From: RUG11198 sp964600615
GTDB taxonomy: Bacteria > Bacillota_I > Bacilli_A > RF39 > UBA660
Length of the DNA stretch: 57,549 nt
Assembly (NCBI GenBank): GCA_964600615.1
Contig: CAZRJK010000009.1
Span: 1-57,549, forward strand
Reading direction: 5' to 3'
In this document: in pieces, positions 8,069 through 15,321 of the stretch
Numbering within the stretch: position 1 is the stretch's first letter
Layout: each line of letters starts with the position of its first letter
Program-made: the position numbers and the translations under genes
Notes under the pieces: model-generated
The model's database searches: none
The model's input: only the letters and a program-made list of their open reading frames with translations
What the model was told of the DNA's origin: nothing

Positions 8069-8470
8069 ATGAATTCAAAACTATTAATAGGCTTAATAAT
8101 ATTAATAATTATAATCTTTACAGCATTCATAATTATTAAACATAACACCATGAAACCAATAATAAAAAATCCCAAAGAATTAGAATTAACTTATGAAATA
8201 AATGCTGGAATACCATTTAAATGGGAATATGTTATAGAAGATGAAAGTATCGTAGAATTTGTCAAAAGCTATGTCGTAAGAGATGATAACAAAGGAGGAA
8301 AAGTAGGAGCTTCTGTCTATACCAATTATGTCTTTAAAGGATTAAAAGAAGGAGAAACAACCATATCATTTAGAACCGTAAGTATTACAGGAGAATATCC
8401 TCCCTCAGATAAAACTGTTCATCATGTAAAAGTAGATAAAGATTTAAATATATCTTTAATAAAGGAGTAA
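8069..8470 (+). CDS. Membrane-anchored protein, possible I42 (chagasin-like) inhibitor fold
   Basis: One N-terminal membrane helix (residues 5-24) is followed by a roughly 95-residue exported domain: NAGIPFKWEYVIEDESIVEF, a glycine-rich GGKVGASVYTNYVFKGL turn, then KEGETTISFRTV. This pattern resembles chagasin-type cysteine protease inhibitors (I42): a first loop, then GG/YxF, then GxTxIxF. The canonical NPTTGY loop is replaced by NAGIPFKW, so inhibitory activity is uncertain. GGAAGTG lies before the ATG. The next gene starts 2 bases after the stop. Confidence 0.55.
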   Translation: MNSKLLIGLIILIIIIFTAFIIIKHNTMKPIIKNPKELELTYEINAGIPFKWEYVIEDESIVEFVKSYVVRDDNKGGKVGASVYTNYVFKGLKEGETTISFRTVSITGEYPPSDKTVHHVKVDKDLNISLIKE

Positions 8471-8472
8471 AT

Positions 8473-8727
8473 ATGACTAGTAAACATATAATAGAAAACT
8501 ATTTAAAAGAAAATAATTATAACTTAAAAAAAGATTATCAAGGAATAACATTAAATATAAATAATAAAGAATTATTAATAAAAGGAAAACAAATTGATCT
8601 AATAGAACTAGCAGATTATATCCTAGATATAGCCTTATCCGAAGAAAAAGATCATCTTCATCTAGATAATTTAACCATAATAAATAATAATTCTAATATA
8701 AAAGAATTAATAATTGAAAAGGAATAA
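8473..8727 (+). CDS. Small acidic protein, weakly Imm32-like
   Basis: This is an 84-residue cytoplasmic protein. The stretch IKGKQIDLIELADYILDIAL, then DHLHLDNLTI, and the end NSNIKELIIEKE resembles the GN..dLi.LA..L..lA...H.Hld..s...L.I pattern of Imm32-type immunity proteins. The match is from memory and weak. No toxin gene is adjacent, so an immunity role is not claimed. AAAGGAG is 6 bases before the ATG, and the gene is cotranscribed with its neighbours. Confidence 0.4.
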   Translation: MTSKHIIENYLKENNYNLKKDYQGITLNINNKELLIKGKQIDLIELADYILDIALSEEKDHLHLDNLTIINNNSNIKELIIEKE

Positions 8728-8728
8728 T

Positions 8729-9013
8729 ATGAAAGAAAGAATAACTAAAAATGAAGAAAGACTAGATAATCTATTAAAAAGTATTAAAGAATTAGAAATA
8801 TCTTTATCTAATTTTAAAAATAATAAAAAAGATCTTTATTTATTAAATAAATATTATGGAAGCAAAAATTGGTTTAAAGATAAAGAAAATTATGAACAAA
8901 GAAATATTTCTAATATCAAAGCTGGAGTCTTATCAGAAGATGCCGTTTGGAATATGAATGAAGATATTAAAGATCTTATTAAAGAAATGAAAAAAATTAT
9001 AAAAGAATTCTAA
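8729..9013 (+). CDS. DUF4298 family protein
   Basis: The 94-residue helical protein has the DUF4298 layout: RITKNEERLDNLLKSIKELE, then LNKYYGSKNWFKDKENYEQ and AGVLSEDAVWNMNEDIKDL. It is probably a coiled-coil helical bundle of unknown function. The ATG at 8729 is chosen because AAGGA precedes it. An in-frame TTG at 8714 lies inside the previous gene and lacks a site. Confidence 0.75.
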   Translation: MKERITKNEERLDNLLKSIKELEISLSNFKNNKKDLYLLNKYYGSKNWFKDKENYEQRNISNIKAGVLSEDAVWNMNEDIKDLIKEMKKIIKEF

Positions 9014-9025
9014 ATGAGGTGTAAT

Positions 9026-9694
9026 ATGACTAAAAAATTATTTATAGAAGCCATAACTAAATATTTATTAGGACTCTTACTAGTAGGATTATTACTATTT
9101 ATACCAGGAACAATAAAATATTATAACGGATGGCTACTAATGGGATTATTATTTATACCTATGTTTATAGCAGGAATATATCTAATGATAAAAAATCCTA
9201 AACTATTAAAAATAAGACTAAACGCCAAAGAAAAAGAAACGGAGCAAAAAGAAGTATTACTATTAAGTGGCATAATGTTTATAACAGGATTTGTAGTAGC
9301 AGGATTAAACTACAGATATAATTGGATAATACTACCAAATATAGTAGTAATAATATCATCTATTATCTTTATAATATCTTATATCTTATATGGAGCAGTA
9401 TTAAGAGAAAATACTTATCTATCTAGAACAATAGAAGTAGATACTAATCAAAAACTAATAGATACAGGACTATATAGTATAGTAAGACATCCCATGTATA
9501 TGGTAACTTTATTATTATTCTTAAGTATTCCCTTAATATTAAACTCTATTATTTCATTTATAATATTTTTAGCATATCCCTTTATAATAATAAAAAGAAT
9601 TAATAATGAAGAAAAAGTATTAGAAAAAGATTTAAAAGGATATGAAAAATACAAAAAGAAAGTAAAATATAAATTAATACCATATATTTGGTAA
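9026..9694 (+). CDS. ICMT-like membrane methyltransferase (isoprenylcysteine carboxyl methyltransferase family)
   Basis: The 222-residue polytopic protein has five or six membrane helices. Its C-terminal signature DTGLYSIVRHPMYMVTLLLF (RHPxY) and the following NNEEKVLEKDLKGYEKY match the SAM-binding region of ICMT/PEMT-type integral membrane methyltransferases. The substrate in bacteria is generally unknown. The start at 9026 follows GAGGTG; the ATG at 9014 has no site of its own and contains that ribosome site. It lies in the accessory run 8069-10475. Confidence 0.75.
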   Translation: MTKKLFIEAITKYLLGLLLVGLLLFIPGTIKYYNGWLLMGLLFIPMFIAGIYLMIKNPKLLKIRLNAKEKETEQKEVLLLSGIMFITGFVVAGLNYRYNWIILPNIVVIISSIIFIISYILYGAVLRENTYLSRTIEVDTNQKLIDTGLYSIVRHPMYMVTLLLFLSIPLILNSIISFIIFLAYPFIIIKRINNEEKVLEKDLKGYEKYKKKVKYKLIPYIW

Positions 9695-9703
9695 GGAGGA
9701 ATT

Positions 9704-10252
9704 ATGATTTATATAGGAATTATTTTAATATGTTTAATAGGAACATTCTTACATTTCTTATACGAAATAAGTCATCACAATAAATTCGTAGCCATATTTG
9801 CTGCTGTAAACGAAAGCACTTGGGAACACATAAAAATATGTATGACACCAACAATATTATGGAGTCTATACGATGGATATATTTATGGATTAAATAGTAA
9901 CTATCTAATAGCAAAAAGCCTAAGTCTCTTAACTATAATAATATTAATACCATTATTATTCTATACTTACAAAACTTTTACCAAAAAAGCTATATTACCA
10001 ATAGATGTAGTATGCTTCTATCTAACCGTAATAGCATCTCAACAAGTATTCTACCATTTTATTAATATTGAAACATTACCATTTATTTATACCTATCTAT
10101 GTACAATCCTATTATTTATAGAAGTATCTGCTTATATGTTCTTAACCTTTAATCCCATAAAGAATTTTATCTTTGAAGATCCCATTTCTCATAAATATGG
10201 ATTAAAAGGTCATACCGAAATGCACGATCATAAACATGAACATAAGGAGTGA
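9704..10252 (+). CDS. DUF6512-type membrane protein with His-rich tail
   Basis: The 182-residue protein has about five membrane helices and the conserved segment HNKFVAIFAAVNESTWEHIK near residues 26-45, with a preceding GTFLHFLYE. I associate this pattern with DUF6512. The last 15 residues hold a cluster of His, Glu and Asp (MHDHKHEHKE), a possible metal-binding tail. The function is unknown. AAGGAGG precedes the ATG, and its end is 4 bases before the next ATG. Confidence 0.65.
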   Translation: MIYIGIILICLIGTFLHFLYEISHHNKFVAIFAAVNESTWEHIKICMTPTILWSLYDGYIYGLNSNYLIAKSLSLLTIIILIPLLFYTYKTFTKKAILPIDVVCFYLTVIASQQVFYHFINIETLPFIYTYLCTILLFIEVSAYMFLTFNPIKNFIFEDPISHKYGLKGHTEMHDHKHEHKE

Positions 10253-10256
10253 TAAT

Positions 10257-10475
10257 ATGAATGGATTTGCTTGTTTTATGCTAATATTTGCTATAGGAAT
10301 CTTTATAGCAGGAATATATATCTATACCGGTCATAACAGTGAAGTATTAATCTGGAAAGGATACAACAAAAATGCTACTAAAAAAGACTTAGAAAAAATA
10401 GGTAAGTGGACCATGATAGTAGGATTAATACCATTAATTCTATCTATATTAGGATTTATCTTTGATTTCCAATAG
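10257..10475 (+). CDS. Small two-helix membrane protein (DUF3784-like)
   Basis: The 72-residue protein has a membrane helix at residues 3-23 and another at about 50-69, separated by a polar loop SEVLIWKGYNKNATKKDL. The gyN...KK(D/E)...kigk motif resembles DUF3784 proteins. The ATG at 10257 has AAGGAGTGA upstream, whereas the earlier in-frame ATG at 10236 sits inside the previous gene with no site. Confidence 0.55.
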   Translation: MNGFACFMLIFAIGIFIAGIYIYTGHNSEVLIWKGYNKNATKKDLEKIGKWTMIVGLIPLILSILGFIFDFQ

Positions 10476-10506
10476 ATAAATAAAATATAGTAGTATTTTA
10501 ATTTTA

Positions 10507-10515
10507 TGATATAAT
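10507..10515 (+). promoter_or_regulatory. Extended -10 promoter of nagZ
   Basis: TGA followed by TATAAT lies 20 bases before the nagZ start, with no convincing -35. Confidence 0.55.
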
Positions 10516-10534
10516 ATAGCAAAGGAAAGATATT

Positions 10535-11587
10535 ATGGATATAAAGAAAAAAATAGGACAAATGTTTATAATTAGAATGCATACAAAAACTATAACTCCT
10601 GAATTAGAAATCCTAATAAAAGAATACAACATAGGAGGAGTATGCTTATATTCTAAAAACTATACTACTTATGAAGAAATGTTAAAATTAGTTAATAGCT
10701 TAAAAGAAACAAATAAAAAATATAACAAAACACCATTATTTATCGCTATTGATCAAGAAGGTGGAAGAGTAAACAGACTACCTAAAGACATAAAAAATAT
10801 CTCCCCAGCTAAAAAACTAAGTAAAAATGATAAATATATCATTGAAGCAGGAAATATTACCGGAGAAATATTATTTAAAACAGGAATAAATATGAATTTT
10901 TCTCCAGTATTAGATATTCAAAGATTTCCTGATAATCATGCCATAGGAGATAGATGTTATGGAGATAATTATAAAGACGTATCCCATAAAGCTAATCTAA
11001 TGATGAAAACTCTACAAGATAATAAAATCATCTCTGTAGTAAAACATTTCCCAGGCCATGGATTAGTAAAAAATGATACCCATCTATTCTTACCAATCGT
11101 AACCAAAGATATAGATAATACAGAAGATATAATACCATTTAAAGAAGCAATAAAACAAAATACAGATGCTATCATGATAAGTCATATCTTATTATCTAAA
11201 CTAGATCCCTTTAACCCAGCTAGCTTATCTAAAAAAGTAATTAAAGATTACTTACAAACTAAACTAAACTACCAAGGATTAATAATAACAGACGATTTAA
11301 AAATGAAATCAGTAAACCTATTATATGGATATAGGAAATCATCCCTAAAAGCTATATCAGCAGGAAGTGATATCGTCCTAATAGGAGCAGATCATAATAA
11401 AGTAATAAATTGTATTAACTATATAGCTAATAGACTAACTGATGAATTAGAAAACAATATTAATAACTCTTATCAAAAAATATTAAAAACAAAAGAAAAA
11501 TATAATATTGAAGATAAAACAAATAACAAAATAGATATAGAAAAATATAACAAAAGAATAATAAATTTAAATAAGAAAGTTCAATAA
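10535..11587 (+). CDS. nagZ: Glycoside hydrolase family 3 beta-N-acetylhexosaminidase (NagZ)
   Basis: The 350-residue protein is a single GH3 TIM barrel: IAIDQEGGRVNRLP, the NagZ signature KHFPGHG followed by DTH, and the nucleophile Asp in LIITDDLKMKSV. NagZ removes N-acetylglucosamine from murein fragments during wall recycling. No signal peptide is visible, so it is cytoplasmic. The family needs only this domain, and the length is normal. It lies between the two surface-protein modules and has its own promoter. Confidence 0.9.
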   Translation: MDIKKKIGQMFIIRMHTKTITPELEILIKEYNIGGVCLYSKNYTTYEEMLKLVNSLKETNKKYNKTPLFIAIDQEGGRVNRLPKDIKNISPAKKLSKNDKYIIEAGNITGEILFKTGINMNFSPVLDIQRFPDNHAIGDRCYGDNYKDVSHKANLMMKTLQDNKIISVVKHFPGHGLVKNDTHLFLPIVTKDIDNTEDIIPFKEAIKQNTDAIMISHILLSKLDPFNPASLSKKVIKDYLQTKLNYQGLIITDDLKMKSVNLLYGYRKSSLKAISAGSDIVLIGADHNKVINCINYIANRLTDELENNINNSYQKILKTKEKYNIEDKTNNKIDIEKYNKRIINLNKKVQ

Positions 11588-11604
11588 AACTCTTTTGCTA
11601 TTTT

Positions 11605-11636
11605 AAAAATATGTAATAAAAATTACATATTTTTTC
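11605..11636 (+). terminator. Intrinsic terminator at left end of module copy 2
   Basis: A 13-bp stem AAAAATATGTAAT / ATTACATATTTTT (11605-11617, 11622-11634) has loop AAAA. It is the counterpart of 4252-4284 with a longer stem. Confidence 0.8.
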
Positions 11637-11692
11637 TTTCTATGCAGGAGTTTTATATATCAATGTCTAATAATAATATTAGGAGGGATAAT

Positions 11693-12565
11693 ATGATAGA
11701 AGAAAAAAATATACCAATTTTATGTACTGATATTATATTTAAAAGTATTTTCATTGATATGGAAAGTATTATTATAAAATTTATTTATGATATAACGGGA
11801 TATAAATTAGATAATATAATACTTACTATTAATGAAATACCAATAACTAGAAAGAATGAAAAATTTAAAAGATCTGATTTTATTATTAAATCAGATAATG
11901 AGATATTTAATATAGAATTAAATTCTAATTGTTATAATTCTTTAATTATTAAGAATCTAAGCTATTTATGTGGATTATTCTCTAAAGATACTAATAAAGG
12001 AGAAGATTATAATGATAAGTTAGAAGTAATCCAAATAAATATAAATAATTATAGTAAATATAATAAGCCTGTATTAGATTATCAAATGATAAATAATAGT
12101 TACGGTATAGTTTATTTTAATGGTCTTAAAATCTATGACTTAGATATTGTTAAGTGTAGAAGTATGTATTACAATGAAAATATAAGAAAAAGAAATTATC
12201 TCAAGTGGGGAGCCTTATTTTCATCTAATTCATTAGATGAAATAGAATTTATAATAAAAGATTTAATAGGTATAAGGAAAGGAGAAATATTTATGAGTAA
12301 ATTAAAGAAAATGACAGTAGAAACATATGTAATGGATGAAGCTGAGGCCTTAAGAGAAGATGATAAAATAAGAAGAAGTATCTATAAAGAAGGAATATCA
12401 ATAGGTAAAGAACAAGGTATATCAATAGGTAAAGAAGAAGGAATAGAGCAGGGGATATTAACAACAATAAAGAATATGATAAAAAATAGTGCTTCTTATG
12501 AATTTATATCTAAAGTAACTGGTAAATCCATTAATGAAATAAAAGAACTAGCTAAGGATATATAA
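11693..12565 (+). CDS. Rpn/PD-(D/E)XK nuclease family protein, copy 2
   Basis: This is a paralogue of the protein at 4340. It shares IPILCxDIIFKS near the N-terminus, a catalytic core RSDFIIK...IFNIELN, the block NNSYGIVYFNGLKIYDLDIV, and a C-terminal GISIGKEQ-type repeat that is more regular here. The ATG at 11693 follows AGGAGGGA; the in-frame ATG at 11642 has no ribosome site. The catalytic Asp and Glu are kept, so it may be active. It is followed by the conserved promoter and the second variable surface gene. Confidence 0.75.
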   Translation: MIEEKNIPILCTDIIFKSIFIDMESIIIKFIYDITGYKLDNIILTINEIPITRKNEKFKRSDFIIKSDNEIFNIELNSNCYNSLIIKNLSYLCGLFSKDTNKGEDYNDKLEVIQININNYSKYNKPVLDYQMINNSYGIVYFNGLKIYDLDIVKCRSMYYNENIRKRNYLKWGALFSSNSLDEIEFIIKDLIGIRKGEIFMSKLKKMTVETYVMDEAEALREDDKIRRSIYKEGISIGKEQGISIGKEEGIEQGILTTIKNMIKNSASYEFISKVTGKSINEIKELAKDI

Positions 12566-12618
12566 TAATTTATTATTGATACAAATATATTAATAATGTC
12601 TATAATTCCTTATAAATA

Positions 12619-12647
12619 TTGATATTATGATTATTTTATTATATTAT
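12619..12647 (+). promoter_or_regulatory. Promoter of variable surface gene, copy 2
   Basis: TTGATA (12619-12624) and TATTAT (12642-12647) are 17 bases apart, in a segment almost identical to 5225-5330. Confidence 0.7.
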
Positions 12648-12667
12648 TACCTTATAGTAGGTGTAAT

Positions 12668-13912
12668 ATGAATAAGAAAAAAATAATGTATCTAACATTT
12701 GGAATATTAACTCTAATAATAACTATAACAGGTTCTACCTATGCATACTTTGCCTTATCAACAAGTAATAATAACTCTATAACAGGAACTACTGCCGATG
12801 TAGGGCTTACTTTAAATGTAGTAAAATTAAAACCTAATACTAATACAACGGATTACTTAGTACCTCAATTAGAAAGTGCCTTAGGTACTGCTATTAATAA
12901 TACTAATAATTGTAAAGATGCTAATACCAATACAGTATGCCAAGTATATAAAGCAACACTAACTAATACAGGTACAGCTAATGCTAAACTAAAAGGAACA
13001 ATAACTTTTTCTAATGTAAATAATCTACCTAACTTAAAATGGAAAATGATTACAGATGCTACTACATTAGGTAGTAATCCCACTAATAGTGCATCTACAT
13101 CTAATTCAACCTTTGTATCAGAAGCAAATCTAAATCCTAACCAAGCTATAGACTATTACTTTGTAGTATGGATAAACGAAACAGGTTCAGAACAATCAGA
13201 TAGTGGGGCATATTCAGGTTCCATTACATTTACATCATCTAATGGTAAAGGTATAACTTCAACCATAGGAGAAGTAACAACATTTACAGGAACGATATAT
13301 AGAAAATCAACAGAGTCATTACTAATAGGTAATACAATAGCTCAAGAAACCAAAAATGGTTATTGTGATATAGAAACATCAAGTGGAACTCAATATGATT
13401 GTTTTGATACAGAGACTGAATGTAATTCGTTTTTACAAAATAATGGATATACTGAAACAGATACATGTCAACCTAGGACATATACAACTGGAATATCAAG
13501 TTATGTAACAGATCCATCTGAATTAAATAGTATATACTATCTAAAACATACCATAGTAGATGATATAGTAACTGAAAGTTACGTAGAATTTGTAGTAACA
13601 CCAACTATGGCCCAAAACAATCCAGGAATGACAGCAGGAACATACACCTTAAGAGGAGCAGGAGCAACATATAATCAATCTACCGATAGTTATAATAATG
13701 ATAGTCCATATTATGCAAGTAATGTAAATGCCTTAAAACAAGCCTTCGGTGAAAACAGTGGATATTGTAGTGATTTTACCAGCTCTTCCACTGTGCACTG
13801 CAGCGTTTCGGGGTTGAACGCCGACGCCATTTCGTATGGCAACGTGTACGCGCACGATGACTCTGCGAGCTGCTACGTGACCAGTGATGGCAGCTCGTAC
13901 TGCTACAGCTAG
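12668..13912 (+). CDS. Surface protein with SipW-type signal and DGR-like variable C-terminus, copy 2
   Basis: This 414-residue paralogue of the protein at 5328 has the same signal (TGSTYAYFALST), beta domain and cysteine-paired second domain (YCDIE, YDCFDTETEC, DTC). It ends CSVSGLNADAISYGN to DGSSYCYS. The alternation of constant Gly/Val/Cys/Ser with changing residues suggests a beta-hairpin scaffold with exposed variable side chains. The stop is TAG directly followed by a second TAG. The protein is probably exported and anchored or assembled as a fibre, since no LPxTG motif is present. No SipW-type peptidase or reverse transcriptase lies in the window. Confidence 0.75.
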   Translation: MNKKKIMYLTFGILTLIITITGSTYAYFALSTSNNNSITGTTADVGLTLNVVKLKPNTNTTDYLVPQLESALGTAINNTNNCKDANTNTVCQVYKATLTNTGTANAKLKGTITFSNVNNLPNLKWKMITDATTLGSNPTNSASTSNSTFVSEANLNPNQAIDYYFVVWINETGSEQSDSGAYSGSITFTSSNGKGITSTIGEVTTFTGTIYRKSTESLLIGNTIAQETKNGYCDIETSSGTQYDCFDTETECNSFLQNNGYTETDTCQPRTYTTGISSYVTDPSELNSIYYLKHTIVDDIVTESYVEFVVTPTMAQNNPGMTAGTYTLRGAGATYNQSTDSYNNDSPYYASNVNALKQAFGENSGYCSDFTSSSTVHCSVSGLNADAISYGNVYAHDDSASCYVTSDGSSYCYS

Positions 13913-13972
13913 TAGTCGTCCCCTTCCGCCCAGCGAGGACCGCAGGTCATTCTAGTGATCTTGAATCCCCAT
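13784..13972 (+). other. Candidate DGR variable region VR2 with homing (IMH-like) end
   Basis: This is the counterpart of 6426-6602. Differences are concentrated at codon positions that would be AAY or similar in a template repeat, and the constant words are shared. It includes 12 bases (four codons, D-S-A-S) absent from VR1. Differences stop at about 13958, before the constant TTGAATCCCCATCCAC. Confidence 0.7.
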
Positions 13973-14028
13973 CCACTTGACGGAAGTCAAGTGGTAATGG
14001 TGCCGAACGAGTTATACGAGTGTAGGCA
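13973..14028 (+). promoter_or_regulatory. Hairpin/cruciform and conserved tail after VR2
   Basis: The 9-bp stem is CCACTTGAC / GTCAAGTGG (13973-13981, 13986-13994) with loop GGAA. Two of the nine pairs differ from copy 1, and both changes are compensated. The following 34 bases equal those after VR1. Confidence 0.75.
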
Positions 14029-14058
14029 CAACAATATATATTATTTTAATAATCTAAG

Positions 14059-14083
14059 AAAGAAGTCCAATAGGACTTCTTTT
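14059..14083. terminator. Terminator between converging genes
   Basis: A 10-bp stem AAAGAAGTCC / GGACTTCTTT has loop AATA. T-runs on both strands would serve the surface gene and the converging YggS gene. Confidence 0.75.
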
Positions 14084-14708
14084 ATTTTCTTTCTCCAAAT
14101 ATTTTAGTACCAATCCTCACATAAGTACTACCTTCAGCTATAGCTATTTTATAATCATTACTCATTCCCATAGAAAGAATCTCATAATTATACTTATTAC
14201 CAAGTTCTCTCATTAATTTAAAATATTTTCTATTATCACTAGGATTATCTGTATTAGGAGCTACACACATAAAACCCAATATCTTTACATTAGATAAATT
14301 ATTAATCTCCATAATAGCTTTATCTATCTCTTCTATATTAAATCCATACTTAGATTCTTCATTAGCAATATTAATCTCTAAAAGAATATTAACTATAATA
14401 TTCTTTTTCTTAGCTTCTTTGTCAATAACTTTAGCTAACTTAACACTATCAACAGAATGAATTAAATAAACTTTATCAATAATATCTTTAACCTTATTAG
14501 TTTGTAAATGTCCAATCATATGCCAATTAATATCATCTGGTAACAATTCTATCTTAGAAATTAACTCTTGTACTTTATTTTCCCCAAAATCCCTAATACC
14601 AGCTTCATATGCCTCCATAATCATCTCTATTGGTTTAGTCTTACTAACAGCAATCAATTTACTATTACCAATATTTTTCATTATACTATTAATATTATCT
14701 TTTATCAT
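14082..14708 (-). CDS. YggS/PLPBP family pyridoxal phosphate homeostasis protein
   Basis: The 208-residue single-domain alanine-racemase-like barrel starts with LIAVSKTKP (the PLP lysine is in SKTKP), followed by FGENKVQEL, NWHMIGHLQTNK, and the C-terminal phosphate loop SMGMSNDYKIAI and VRIGTKIFGER. YggS proteins bind PLP without enzyme activity and buffer its level. Members in Bacillota often sit beside sepF, but here sepF is 12 kb away. GGTGATAAT lies before the ATG. Confidence 0.9.
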   Translation of the reverse strand: MIKDNINSIMKNIGNSKLIAVSKTKPIEMIMEAYEAGIRDFGENKVQELISKIELLPDDINWHMIGHLQTNKVKDIIDKVYLIHSVDSVKLAKVIDKEAKKKNIIVNILLEINIANEESKYGFNIEEIDKAIMEINNLSNVKILGFMCVAPNTDNPSDNRKYFKLMRELGNKYNYEILSMGMSNDYKIAIAEGSTYVRIGTKIFGERK

Positions 14709-14757
14709 ATTATCACCAATATAATTATATCATGAATATTAAAACATAAAATATAAT

Positions 14758-15126
14758 ATGAATAATAGATTAAAAGAAATTAATAATGAAGAAATAATTT
14801 GGGTAATTTATTTAGGTATAATAATATTAAGTTATTATTCTAATGACTTAGAAAGAAAATACTTCTTAAATAAAGATATAAATAGTAAAGAACAATATAG
14901 AAGTATTATAATAATAATCTTTTCCATTCTAGTAATAGTATATTATTATTTCCTAAATGATTCATATCAAAGTGTAAAAGAATTAAAACCAAATGATAAT
15001 AAAAAGAAAATAGATTTAGTATATCTATCCTTTATAGCATCTCTTCTAATCTTTATAAGTGGCATAATATTTTTATATATAGCTATATCAGATGAAGAGT
15101 TAAATGTAGAATTAGCCTTCAACTAA
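14758..15126 (+). CDS. Hypothetical three-helix membrane protein
   Basis: The 122-residue protein has hydrophobic helices at about 14-27, 47-66 and 89-110 and a short polar loop YQSVKELKPNDNKKK between the last two. No family is recognised. It starts 50 bases from the divergent YggS start. No strong ribosome site precedes the ATG, so the start is uncertain. Confidence 0.5.
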   Translation: MNNRLKEINNEEIIWVIYLGIIILSYYSNDLERKYFLNKDINSKEQYRSIIIIIFSILVIVYYYFLNDSYQSVKELKPNDNKKKIDLVYLSFIASLLIFISGIIFLYIAISDEELNVELAFN

Positions 15127-15133
15127 TCAAAAT

Positions 15134-15162
15134 TTGCTTTTTTGAATTATTTTTGATATAAT
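15134..15162 (+). promoter_or_regulatory. Distal candidate promoter of NlpC/P60 gene
   Basis: TTGCTT (15134-15139) and TATAAT (15157-15162) are 17 bases apart, about 160 bases before the hydrolase start and upstream of a better promoter at 15259. Confidence 0.5.
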
Positions 15163-15258
15163 TCATATACACATGTTAAGAACAACAAACAAAGCTGTAT
15201 AAAATAATAAAAAGGGACACAATATTACTTTAAAGCATATAATATTAATGATTAAAAT

Positions 15259-15287
15259 TTGACATTTTTGAAGTTTTTTGGTAAAAT
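15259..15287 (+). promoter_or_regulatory. Proximal promoter of NlpC/P60 gene
   Basis: TTGACA (15259-15264), a 17-base spacer and TAAAAT (15282-15287) lie 35 bases before the ATG. It shows that an in-frame upstream start at 15259 cannot be used. Confidence 0.75.
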
Positions 15288-15321
15288 ATTAAACGTCCGT
15301 CTGAAAAAGGAGAGGAAAAAA

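Larger units (their letters stand above)
11605..14028 (+). repeat. Direct repeat module, copy 2 (Rpn nuclease + hypervariable surface protein)
   Basis: This is the same order and orientation of elements as 4252-6658. The two copies bracket about 5 kb of ordinary genes, including nagZ. Similarity ends at the shared GTGTAGGCA on the right and at the terminator hairpin on the left. Confidence 0.8.

Noticed and set aside
4252..14028. The duplicated modules as an ordinary insertion sequence
   Set aside because: No terminal inverted repeats or target-site duplications were seen, and the only enzyme is an Rpn-type nuclease. The homology boundaries are a terminator and a conserved tail.
15173..15202. 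Nine-codon ORF (ATG at 15173) as a leader peptide before the NlpC/P60 gene
   Set aside because: No Shine-Dalgarno sequence and no attenuator hairpin follow it; it is too short to support.
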